From NCBI GenBank assembly GCA_003833135.1, contig QZLH01000411.1, forward strand, positions 8,068 through 48,233: a stretch of 40,166 nucleotides of DNA, read 5' to 3'. The stretch comes from Oehlia diaphana (taxonomy: Eukaryota > Glomeromycota > Glomeromycetes > Glomerales > Glomeraceae). The notes beneath the pieces are model-generated. The model had not been told where the DNA came from. It did no database searches and saw only the letters and a program-made list of their open reading frames with translations. Both the position numbers and the translations under genes were made by a program. Below are positions 22,356-32,623 of this stretch, piece by piece (the stretch's first letter is position 1; every line of letters begins with the position of its first letter).

Positions 22356-22590
22356 GGCGACACAAAGTGATAAAAATGGTTTTCATATCCCGGCCGGGTC
22401 AGTTTTTGTTAAGTCAAAAAAAAAAATTTTTTTATATTATTACTATGCCGGGAGAGAATTTTTTAAAAATTGAAAAAAAATTTCACATATTAAATTTTTG
22501 AAAAAAAAAAAAAATAAATAAATAAAAGCCGGGTTGCCGGGTTATTGATGAAATTTTTATATTATACCATTTTTACCACTTTGTGTCGCC
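22356..22590. mobile_element. MITE with TAA target duplication (PIF/Harbinger-like)
   Basis: The ends are a 25-bp inverted repeat starting GGCGACACAAAGTG and ending TAAAAATGGT with one mismatch (A/G at position 15). TAA lies directly outside each end (22353-22355, 22591-22593). The 235-bp interior is A/T-rich with GC-rich islands (cccggccggg, gccgggttgccggg) and has no coding capacity. A 3-bp TAA duplication with GGC ends again points to PIF/Harbinger, but the end sequence differs from the element at 4977-5272, so these are two families. Confidence 0.85.
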
Positions 22591-23195
22591 TAAATAACAA
22601 ACAACCACTTTTTTTCACGTTTACATTAAAATTGAAATTGTTCTTACAAACAATAGCATCAGAGTCCACATGAAAGCTAACTTTCAAAATTAAAATTTAA
22701 AATGTACCTATATTTCAATCCGATAATTAGAAAATATTTCCGTATTAGAACGTTCTATAAAAAAAAATAAAGGTACATTTTCCTGAGCGCTTTCTGGACA
22801 AAAAAAAAAAAAATTCTTTTGTATGTGTAATTTGACTATTTTCTGCTCATAGACGCTTAAAAGACGACCTTTTATGTTCGTAATAATCAACATAGCAATT
22901 CATGGAAGGACCAAATAGCTCAAGAAATTCAGTGATTGTTTCTATATTATTTTTTTCTTTTATATAATAATAATTATATTGCAGAAATGAAAATTTGAAT
23001 TATCTATATATAGGATACTAGTTATTATTAAAAATATATTTATATTCTAATGTTTAAATTTGCCTGAGAAATCTTTAACGTTATTATTAATAGTCAAACT
23101 TTTTCAACTTACATTTGCCGAATTTCATCCGACTTTCATTTTCTCTATTGGACATTTTTACAGATCTCAGGTTGGTGTAATCGCGAAATCAAATC
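22591..23195. other. Intergenic AT-rich region
   Basis: Nothing coding is supported. The minus frame at 22708-22893 is driven by A/T runs. Confidence 0.4.
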
Positions 23196-23394
23196 AAAAT
23201 AAAAATGTGATGAGTTTGAGGTAAAGTTCGCGCAAAAAAAGCTTTTGGTTGAAGTTTTGTCGTGTCGATGATTGTAATTCTATACATTCTATTAGAATTC
23301 TTTTTTCTATGAATGTAATAAAAGTGTAAAGTAAATTTTGTTTATTCCTACTTATCATTTACATGTGACGTATGTATAGCAAAACACTTTAATA
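23196..23394 (+). repeat. Dispersed repeat, copy 1
   Basis: This matches 37961-38140 in the same orientation. Shared blocks are aaatgtgatgagtttg, gcgcaaaaaaa, cttttggttgaag, ttcttttttctatgaatgta and catttacatgtga. The two copies have diverged with several indels. Nothing coding is seen. It ends exactly where the MITE at 23395 begins. Confidence 0.75.
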
Positions 23395-23575
23395 CAGTCA
23401 ATTCTCCCTAAGTACACACTCCCTAAAGTCACGCACTATATGTTTTTTCTCTAAATGATCCCCTTACTCAATTACAAGTATAAAGAGTTCATATACAGTA
23501 AAATTTTTCTCTCTAAATGCGCATTTTTCAAATTTCATCATAGTCCCAAAGAGGGTGCACTTAGAGAGTTGACTG
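23395..23575. mobile_element. MITE with TA target duplication (Tc1/mariner-like)
   Basis: 181 bp, beginning CAGTCAATTCTCCCTAAGT and ending with the imperfect inverse acttagagagttgactg, flanked by TA on both sides (23393-23394, 23576-23577). CAGT ends with a TA duplication are the Tc1/mariner pattern. A truncated second copy is at 39238-39356. Its ends differ from those of the full Tc1 element at 7244-8419 after CAGT, so that element is not its obvious parent. Confidence 0.8.
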
Positions 23576-25130
23576 TATAATTATTAATTATCTAGGACCG
23601 TTTTAGATGTTATACAGTACAAAGATACCTTTTTTCAAAATAAGAATAATTTATAATAATAAACTTGCCGGTTGATTTCTTTTCCTTTATTTATTTATTT
23701 TTTATTTAGTACCGCATTTCTTTATTAATATAAAAAATATAAAAAATAATATAGATTACATATTATCGCCGTTTTCAAAATGGTGCGATCCTCAATCATG
23801 TGAACCCAAAGATATATAACTAAACATTCTAAGAACCAAATCTATATTACAATTAAAGTCCAATTGCGCTCTAACTATTTCACAAAATCTACTTAAATTC
23901 CCAAAGAAAAATTAATAAATAAAATCTTATATAAAATAATAGCAGCAAATAAAAAAAATTATAAATTAGACGGAACAGAACAGATTTATATCTAAATATA
24001 TATAAAAAATTTTGTTCTAAACTATGTCTAAGCTTTCGACCTCTATCCGTGTTATTTATGGTCCCCAGTTTATGAATCGTTTCGTTGTAATGTAATTCTA
24101 CCAATCAATTCACGTCACTTTCAGAACTTCAACTATTAATAATATCCACTCCTAACGTCCTATAAAACAAAAATCAATATATCCAATCTCATACATGAAA
24201 TCCCAAATCCACTTTCATTACGTCGAAATACGCTTGCATCTTGCAAAATACTTCTACAGTATAAAGGAACATCGAACTTTGAGTGAAAAATATTTTTTAA
24301 AATCATGAGTGTATTCTATTCCCAGACTCATACTTGAATAATTCTTTTCTTTTGATTGAAACATTTTTTACGTGAAATCACGTGACTTCGAAATGAGATT
24401 TCTTTCATTTCATTAATTGTATCGAAACAAACTAGTTTATATGATTATATTCTAAAATATTAAGACAGAGTCTCGAAATGTATAAAAAAATATCAGAAAA
24501 AATCTTCATTATCTGTATGTGCCGGAATTATGATCGCATGTGCTTTCCCAGGACTCATCCTCAACTACTTCTGAATCGCTTCACAGTGAAGAGAAACAGG
24601 TTAATTTATCAGAGATCAAGATGGCAAAAATCCCAAAGACAAGATTTTACTTTCTTTGGATTTTTGTCCTTAGATATGAGTTTTGGAATAAGATTATTCA
24701 TATAATCTACATTGATTTTATCTTCTGATATAACTATCGGACTAACCTTCGCGGTTTCAAAGTTATTTATATTTGTTTTCTTGATTCACGTGATAATCCG
24801 ACATCCGAGTGATCCGACATACTAGACCGGATGTCAGGTTCAAAATTTTACTTTTGTCCCGAATAATATGAAAACAGCTGTAACTATAAGTTTATAAAGA
24901 ATACGGGTCAGCAATTCAAAATTAATTTATAACTCCACCCCTGACTGAGAACGATGGCTCTTCAGTCAAAGACCAAAGGTTTAGATGGACAATCAGTAGG
25001 AAACTGTATAAGTGAATTATATAGGATCCTCAGAGGCCATACGCTGACAGGCTAATATAAACGTTACGGTTACATGTATTTTTTTTTTATATATAGATAG
25101 ATAATAGAATGCATATCTATTAGAAAGTCT
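23576..25130. other. Intergenic region before the RNF213-like locus
   Basis: No gene is supported. Near 23660 the motif aacttgccggtt followed by gatttctttt recurs at 39667. At 24540-24650 a short stretch reads DSSSTTSESLHSEEKQVNLSE after a cag; it has ordinary codon composition and could be an exon relic, but I cannot assign it. At about 24798-24835 an inverted pair gacatccg / cggatgtc could form a small hairpin. Confidence 0.4.
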
Positions 25131-26388
25131 TGAATTTAAAGTCGCATGATCAATTTTAGTTACATAATTGATCAACGACTAAACCATAACGAGCCTATAA
25201 TGAACCGCTTGGAAGATCCAAATTTATTGAAACTTTTCTTGAATGGATTACGTAGTAAATTTGTTATAATATCAATTGATAATTTAGTTAATTAATAAGT
25301 TTTTTAAAATAGAAATAATGAATAATCCATACTATCATAGTATTAAATATTAAACCATACATTTCGTACTGTGCACAGAAAACGTGCCATACACTCTTGA
25401 TTTTGGTTATAAATAAAATTATTATTAATTGACCTAATGGTCAGATAAATAACGACTATATTAAATTGTACTTTATTTTGGCGTACCTCAACTTTATGTG
25501 TAATAATACTTTTTTATGTATAATAATCCATCACTTCCTAATTAATTCAGCTTTTGGGTCGGTTTGTTTATATTTACATCTACTCATGCTTATGCTTATC
25601 ATTATACTTGTTGTGATGCTTATTGATAGATTCTTTAACTTACAGTACATAATCGTCCACAATATATATACTGTATATATATATCCCGTAATTGCTAATC
25701 TATTAGTAATGGCGATATAATAGTAAACTATAAGTTCGCCTTTTGACATCGAAACGAATTCACCTTACTTTGGGTTCGATCGGATTCTAATTAACCTTTT
25801 TTTGTTTTAGATTAATTTCCCTAACTCATTGATTTGGTTTAATTTCATATCGATGGTGATAATCAGAATCTGTATTTTAATAAATAATAATTTTTAACGT
25901 TAAATGATTGCCTTCAACGATTAACCAAAAATGTGAATGTACAACGTGTTGATTCAACGATTTAGTCGATTCATCCTAATTTGCACGTAAATCAATTTTG
26001 CACGTAAATCAATTTATTTTATTTTATTTTTTGCTTTTTCGCTTTCATAAAAATTAAAGATAAAAAAAATTTATTTTTACTCCAGTAAAATTTTTTTTTT
26101 TTTTATTTTCAAACTATAAAGTATAAATTTAATTTAAGTTACATTCCAATTGGTATGAATGAAGAGTTTATTTGTTAAAATGGATAACCATTTTTTCTTA
26201 AAAAAAATTCAATCAGTATAATAAAAAGCAATTGTCGATTTTTCATTTTCTTTTTTATTTCAAAAAAAAAAAAAAAAATTATCAATTATTTGAAATTTTT
26301 TCTTTTTTCTTGCTTATGATAGAAATTAAAATTTTATTTTATTGTATTCCCTTTATCACCAATATTTTAACAAATTAATTTATTTAAT
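25131..26388 (+). promoter_or_regulatory. 5' flank and leader of the RNF213-like locus (downstream copy)
   Basis: The 1.26 kb directly before the ATG at 26389 is the region duplicated at 16824-18424. Preserved blocks in both copies (listed there) run up to the start codon. Relative to the other copy it has about 270 unrelated bases at 25390-25650 and an inverted 67-bp segment at 25731-25797. No TATA box or named element can be singled out in such A/T-rich DNA, so the regulatory label is inferred from position. The plus-strand frame at 25466-25720 inside it is hydrophobic A/T noise. Confidence 0.6.
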
Positions 26389-26649
26389 ATGGAACAAGAA
26401 GTAAATATAAGAAATGAGGATGATACCGTATCAAATAATAATGAAGAAGAGTCATTAATAGATTCTTCTTTACAAGTTCCACGTTCCGGTGTAGAAAAAA
26501 ATTCATTTGTAAATAAAGTAAGAGATATGATGAACAATGTTGGTAATGATAAAATAGTAGATGAGTCGATTGACACAATTCATAATAATAATGTACGTAA
26601 TTCTGATATCGATGAACAAAATGATACCTCTAATTCCGAAGATGATGAT

Positions 26650-27144
26650 ACCAGCAACTCTAAGGTCATGAATTATGATTATCATGAAGATGTCATTTCA
26701 TCTACATCAGGACACAATCATATTGATAAGGAAAAGGAATTTGAATCTAATTATAGAGAACAAAAAGATGAATTTACTCGTCGTCCAAGTTATCAAGATA
26801 GTGATGATAATTCAACAGATGAAGAGACTAGGAAGAAATTTTCAAAATATCGTTACGCTGTGAGAAATCGATGAGAGAAGTCGGATAATGAAAATGACGA
26901 TAATGATCATGATGACAATATCGACGATAATCAGGTCAAGAATGATAATTGTTATGAAGATGACATTACATCTTCATCAGGACACAATCGTATTGATAAA
27001 AAAAAGGAATTTGAATCTAATTATAGAGAATAAAAGGATGAATTTACTCACCGTCAAAAAAATCAAGATGGTAGTGATGATTCAACAGATGAAAAGATTA
27101 AAAAGAAAATTTCAAAATCTCATTACGCTGTGAGAAACCGAGAG
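26650..27144 (+). repeat. Tandem duplication of a 270-bp coding segment
   Basis: The residues encoded at about 26660-26871 (YHEDVISSTSGHNHIDKEKE to KYRYAVRNR) are repeated at about 26930-27141 (YEDDITSSSGHNRIDKKKE to KSHYAVRNR) in the same frame, an offset of 270 bp (90 codons). In the second copy CAA (Q, 26761) has become TAA (27031). Both are acidic and Ser/Asn-rich, consistent with a disordered region. Confidence 0.8.
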
Positions 27145-27174
27145 ATTTCAGATGATGAAAATGAAAACGCTAAT

Positions 27175-29265
27175 GATGATGAAGAGCCTGAGTTTTATGG
27201 AGAACAAATGGGCGAAACCACTCAATATCCAAAATATAAAAATGGCCAAAATCTATCTATGCATGACGGTAGTCAAAAGAAATTAGATAACATAAGTGAC
27301 TCCCAGGACGAGAATGATGATTATAAAGAACAAGCAGATGAAACTAATAGTTATCCATATAATAAAAATGGCCAAAAACTAACTACGCATGACAGTAACT
27401 GAAAGAAATTAGACAACATAAGCGATTCCCTACATGATGAGAATTATGATTATGAAGAACAAATGGATGAAACTACTGAATATCTAAATAACAAAAATAT
27501 TCAAAATTTGCCTATACATGGAAATAATCAAAGAAAATTAGGCAATATAATCAATATAAGTGACTTCTCGCAGGATGAGAATGATGATTATGAAGAACAA
27601 ATGGATGAAACTACTAGATATCCAAAGGATAAAAACAATCAAAATCTGTCTATACATAAAGAAATTAGATAATACGAGCGACTCCTCCCAGGGCGAGAAT
27701 TATGATTATGAAGAACAAGTGGATGAAACTAATAAATATCCGTATAATAAAAATGGCCAAATTTTATCTACGCATGACAGTAACTGAAAGAAATTAGATA
27801 ACATGAGTGATTCCTCACAGGATGATGAGAATGATGATTATGAAGAACAAATGGATGAAACTACTGAATATCCAAATAATAAAAATAGTCAAAATTTGCC
27901 TATACACGGAGGTAACCGAAGAAAACTAGGCAATATAAGTGACTCCTCGCAGGATGAGAATGATGATTATGAAGAACAAATGGAAACTACTGAATATCCA
28001 AATAATAAAAATAGTCAAAATTTGCCTATACACGGAGGTAACCGAAGAAAACTAGGCAATATAAGTGACTCCTCACAGGATGAGAATGATGATTATGAAG
28101 AACAAATGGATGAAACTACTAGATATCCCAAAGATAAAAACAATCAAAATCTGTCTATGCATAGAGGTAACCAAAAGAAATTAGATAATATGAGCGACTC
28201 CTTTCAGGGCAAGAATGATGATTATGAAGAGCAAGTGGATGAAACTAATAAATATCCCTATAATAAAAATGGCCAAAATCTATCTACGCATAACAGTAAC
28301 CGAAAGAAATTATATAACATGAACGATTCCTCACAGGATGAGAATGATGATTATGAAGATAATTATGAAGAACAAACGGATGAAACTACTGAATATCCAA
28401 ATAATAAAAATAGTCAAAATTTGCATATACACGGAGGTAACCGAAGAAAACTAGGCAATATAAGTGACTTCTCGCAGGATGAGAATGATGATTATGAAGA
28501 ACAAATGGAAACTACTGAATATCCAAATAATAAAAATAGTCAAAATTTGCCTATACACGGAGGTAACCAAAGAAAACTAGGCAATATAAGTGACTCCTCG
28601 TAGGATGAGAATGATGATTATGAAGAACAAATGGATGAAACTGCTAGATATCTAAAAGATAAAAACAATCAAAATCTGTCTATGCATAGAGGTAACCAAA
28701 AGAAATTAGATAACATGAGCGACTCCTCCCAGGGCGAGAATGATGATTATGAAGAGCAAGTAGATGAAACTAATAAATATCCCTATAATAAAAATGGCCA
28801 AAATCTATCTACGCATGACAGTAACTGAAAGAAATTATATAACATGAACGATTCCTCACAGGATGAGAATGATGATTATGAAGATGATTATGAAGAACAA
28901 ACGGATGAAACTACTGAATATCCAAATAATAAAAATAGACAAAATTTGCCTATACATGGAGGTGACCGAAGAAAATTAGGCAATATAATCTATATAAGTG
29001 ACTCGCAGGATGAGAATGATAATTATGAAGAACAAATAGATGAAACTGCTAGATATCCAAAAGATAAAAACAATCAAAATCTGTCTATGCATGGAGGTAA
29101 CCAAAAGAAGTTAGATAATATGAATTACTTCTCCAAAGATGAGAATGATGAATATAAAGATAGTGACTTTTTACCTTCAGTTCGTGTTAATAAAAATAAT
29201 CAAAATCTATTTATGCAAGGCGATAATCGAAGGAAATTAGATGATAACAATATTAGCGATTCCCA
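27175..29265 (+). repeat. Array of about sixteen 129-bp (43-codon) acidic repeats
   Basis: Units begin with a DENDDYEEQ-like motif at 27307, 27436, 27574, 27692, 27821, 27953, 28079, 28208, 28337, 28478, 28604, 28733, 28862, 29009 and 29138, with a divergent first unit from about 27175. Three types can be told apart by the middle: TTEYPNNKNSQNLPIHGGN (A), TRYPKDKNNQNLSMHRGN (B) and TNKYPYNKNGQNLSTHDSN (C). They recur in the order A, A', B, C, with 27821-28336 and 28337-28861 as two such blocks. Unit lengths are 126, 129, 132, 138, 141 or 147 bp, all multiples of three, except one 118-bp unit (27574) with an 11-bp deletion. The product would be a highly acidic, disordered N-terminal extension before CBM20; I know of no assigned function for it. 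Confidence 0.92.
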
Positions 29266-29429
29266 AAATAGTCAAAATTTAACTAGAGATAATGGAGATA
29301 ATTATAGCGGCAATAGTCAAGAAAAAAATCGGAAACCAAATAATAGTAGTTCCATATGGCCTAACTTGACTACTATGCCTGGTATTATTAATAGATTAAT
29401 GCCTGGTAGTAGCAAAGACGAGGATGAGA

Positions 29430-29710
29430 TCAGAGTTATTTTCCATGTTCATTTTCTGGAAGGTATTGATAAAGTTGGAAACCCCGTAGTTCTTGGTAAT
29501 GTAAAAGAATTAGGATCTTGGAAAAGCCCTATTGTAAAGCTTAGTCCACAAAAAAATCGAACATATTGGCGATCCAGTCCAGTTATTATATCATCATCTT
29601 CTGTAAGAGGCGAAATTCAATATAAATATGCTATTCATGTACCCGCCAAAACTTTATACGGCCGTTTTGGAGGATTTGGGAGAGAAGAAATTACAGTATA
29701 TTTGAAGGAA
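29430..29710 (+). other. CBM20 starch-binding domain of the RNF213-like locus
   Basis: The frame reads IRVIFHVHFLEGIDKVGNPV, then VVLGNVKELGSWKSPIVKLS, YWRSSPVII, and IQYKYAIHV. This is the CBM20 pattern: a first beta strand, G(N)-x-x-x-LG-x-W with the ligand-stacking Trp, a second aromatic site (YW) and the YKY strand. RNF213 proteins contain a CBM20 in the N-terminal arm, so its position supports the family call. CBM20 binds starch or glycogen-like glucans; here it would target the ligase to glycogen or a similar surface. The frame breaks by one base right after it (near 29705), where adding one T to a T run would restore it. Confidence 0.82.
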
Positions 29711-32610
29711 ATGGTGATAGAGATAATCGCATGTTGAATATTGAGAGAAATAATCAATTTGATATATTCATAAACAATAATAATCAATTACCTCGTTTAT
29801 ATCCTAATACTATACGTGATTTTGCTTTTATGGATTACATTTATAATTCTATAAATGCTGACAACCTTAAAGCTAAAGTTATGGAATATCAACACTTATT
29901 AACTCTTCACAATGATTATACAATCCGTGCGTCAAATCTCGATTTCATTGCTGATCGCATTGATATAGAAAACAAAGATAAACGTCTTTTCTTATGTTTT
30001 CTATTAGGACATTATACTTCAAGAAGACGAGGTTCATTTTATGAATTACAGAATAAATTTCAATCTGGTTTGTTGCTTGATGTACTTGAAGGCTATAAAC
30101 AAGATACTTTACCTTCAAACACTAAAAACCAGATGTCTAGTGCCATCATAACTTTAGTTCAGCATAATGCTTTTCAGATGCAATTTGATTGGCTCATTAT
30201 TTTTACAATTGCATCTGAAGTTGACCCTAATTTTTCTTTCATTGACCATTTAAAATCTTTAAAATATTCTAATGACAAATTAGTAAAATTCATTCAAGGA
30301 ATTGAAATTATTAAATCTTATATTGATGGCATTGAACCTGAATTCTATATTAAGATTGCGAAGGTAAATTTTAATATAATTATTATGTCAATTTTACTTA
30401 CATTAAATCTTTTTTTTTAAAAAAAAAAATATTTCTTTTGTAGTGGTTAATTCAAATATGTCATAATATGGATCACCTTTTTGTACTTTGGAATGATATT
30501 CTCTCACATAGCAGCGAACTTGACAAAAGTATTTTTAAGCACTTTATTGAACAAATTCGAGAAAGTGTCTATCATGATGATGCTGCTGCTTTAGAAAATC
30601 ATTTTAAAAGACTCCCAAGAGATTATCGTCAAGATGTATCTGAAGTTTTCCGGTCTCGTACATTATTTTTACTTGAAGGTTCAAACAGAGGTTGGACAAA
30701 TGAAAATATCACTGCTATTAAAAACCTTCTTCATGAGGATAACCTAAACTGGGGCAGAGAGGAAGTTATTCGATTATTAGATTTAACATCTCAGTCAAAT
30801 ACCTTGGAATTATTAAATATATTTCCTGAAATTTTAGATAATTGGTTTCGTAATAATTTTTTCGATACTAGAGAAAAAAAGATACCGACAACCTGTATGG
30901 CTTGGTTTAAAAATCTTTTAATCAAACTTGACACAGGTACGAGCACAAAAAATAGAAAAGAAATTAACATTGTGTTTTTAGTATTTTTACATTTAGAACG
31001 CATATACCCTTTGCTTGGTCATCAAAAAAATCTTTGGCAAAACTTGACAACCAGTGCTATCGAAAGAGTTAGAGTATGTTCGGAATCTCAAATATTTGGC
31101 GCTACAAAGTTTATAGTACAGATAAAAGAACAAGATATTAGAACGTTATTTTTAGATTTGATAAAAGAAATTCTGAATAAGGCCGTTGTCGGCTCCACCT
31201 GCCACGTGAAGACGTCAAAGTTAGTAAAATCTAGATATAATTATGTTGGTTGGTTGCTTGGTTTAGATTTGCTATTAAGAATGAAGTGCGAGAGTTTCCT
31301 TTCATTAATAAATCTCTCCAGACTTCTTCATCCACTTCTTCAATTATTGCACTCTTTGGATTCTTCCCTAATTCATTAATATAGGTAATGTACATTCGGA
31401 CTAATAGAACTATTATGTTCAGGCCTTTCACATATACCTTTGGTTAGTAATTAATTGACTACGCACTTTTACTCATAAGAAAAGGCTAAAGAATCGAGTC
31501 AAAATAATTAAAGGGTTAAAATATTCAAAATATTAATTTTATTTTTCTCAATTCATAATCTACTTGCTTGACTATTAAATCAAAAATGGGTCCTTTTTAT
31601 AAAATTTAAAATGGCAATTGATGTAAAGAACTATGTAATACGAAACATTACATATATCCAGTTTATACTCATGTGATAGGAGTTTCTCATTATTTGTCTA
31701 ATGATCGTCCTATCCTATTTTGTAAAATCTAATTTAATTGATCAACATTCTAAATTCTAAAATTCTTAATTGATGATCTGCATTACTGTTAATGCTTATT
31801 CTAATTTACTGCGCCTTACATATTAATTATTAGTCGATTTCTGTATACTACACCGTACGACAAATTGATGATCAACTAATAAATAAAATTTATACAATAT
31901 GCAATTGCAAAGGAAAGAATTTGGAAGTCTCAAACACGTAAGTTCTTTAAAAAATTTGATCTTTTTGTTAAATACAATTTACTTATATATAAATATATGC
32001 TTATTTATTTGTTTTATAATTATTAGAGTGAGCGAAGAAATTTTGTATCATATCATTACTAGATTACAAAACCAATCATCCGCATCTGATCCTTCAGAAC
32101 ATCATTTAAATATTCTAAGAGCAAGTCAATTTTGGAGCATTATATTACGTGCTACTGGAAATGTTACAAAACTTCATTCAAATCCATTTGTTCAATGTGT
32201 TAAGAAGTCTATTAATGATCTTGGTGGATTTTTCTGTGAAAAAAAGATTGATATACAATTGTTACAACAACTCTTAGAATTTTCTGATGAAATATTATTT
32301 CAACACATTGATGCAGCTGTTTCTAAAAAGAAAGCCATAGTTGATGTGATTGTATCTCAAGATGAAATTGCAGAACTTAGAAAACTTTGTGGCAACTTTC
32401 AACTTCAGCTTGATATACTTTTCAAGTTTTATAATGAATTTTGTCCAATTTCTCAAGTAACAGATGTGGATGATTACATTCAAGATGTAAAAAAACATAT
32501 GGCAAGTTCAAATAAAGTGATGTTGAGAGAAGTGTTACCACCAGATTATTGGGCATTCCATGAAAAAACTTTGATCATTTCAAGACGTTGCTACAAATAT
32601 ATTCAATCTC
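29711..32610 (+). other. N-terminal arm of the RNF213-like protein (exons)
   Basis: Helical repeat sequence from MLNIERNNQFDIF through RDFAFMDYIYNSINADNLK to the AK|WLIQICHNMDHLF splice (intron 30364-30443). It continues to ILNKAV at 31186, resumes as RQIDDQLINKIYTICNC at 31857, crosses the 31938-32026 intron (NT|VSEEILYHII) and runs to ISRRCYKYIQSR near 32610. Codon use and helix pattern are uniform, so this was one protein until recently. There are no cysteine clusters and no nucleotide-binding motif. After 32610 the frame changes and the sequence continues as ILLTHIVNSTYPFEKIL, which I take as the start of the E3 module. Confidence 0.75.
31187..31852. mobile_element. Solo LTR, 666 bp
   Basis: The insert begins TGTCGGCTCCACC and ends TACTACA, i.e. 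TG...CA as in LTRs, and is flanked by CCGT on both sides (31183-31186 and 31853-31856). Removing 31187-31856 (LTR plus one CCGT) joins GCC-GT to A-CGA-CAA and restores an open frame reading NKAVRQIDDQLINK. That frame match makes the boundaries nearly certain. There are no retrotransposon genes inside, so it is a solo LTR left by recombination between the two LTRs. The minus frame 31231-31431 within it resembles no known protein. The intact duplication suggests the insertion is not ancient. Confidence 0.8.
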
Positions 32611-32623
32611 GATTTTGTTAACT

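Noticed and set aside
25466..25720. 84-codon hydrophobic plus-strand frame
   Set aside because: It lies in the promoter region and reflects A/T bias; an equally long frame occurs on the other strand.
25765..25795. gggttcgatcggattc, resembling a tRNA T-loop
   Set aside because: No acceptor or anticodon stem fits around it, and the upstream copy has it inverted and diverged.
26367..27133. Several 60-80 codon frames on both strands
   Set aside because: They are shadows of the Asp/Asn-rich repeats of the RNF213-like locus: Met/Ile-rich in other frames.
26872..28828. Stops in the repeat region explained as small introns
   Set aside because: No GT-AG pairs of normal length flank the stops, and repeat similarity continues straight through them.
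27175..29265. Regular repeat array considered as CRISPR or centromeric satellite
   Set aside because: Units are contiguous without spacers, keep a codon frame and sit in a eukaryotic gene.
31231..31431. 66-codon minus-strand frame
   Set aside because: It lies wholly within the solo LTR and matches no family I know.
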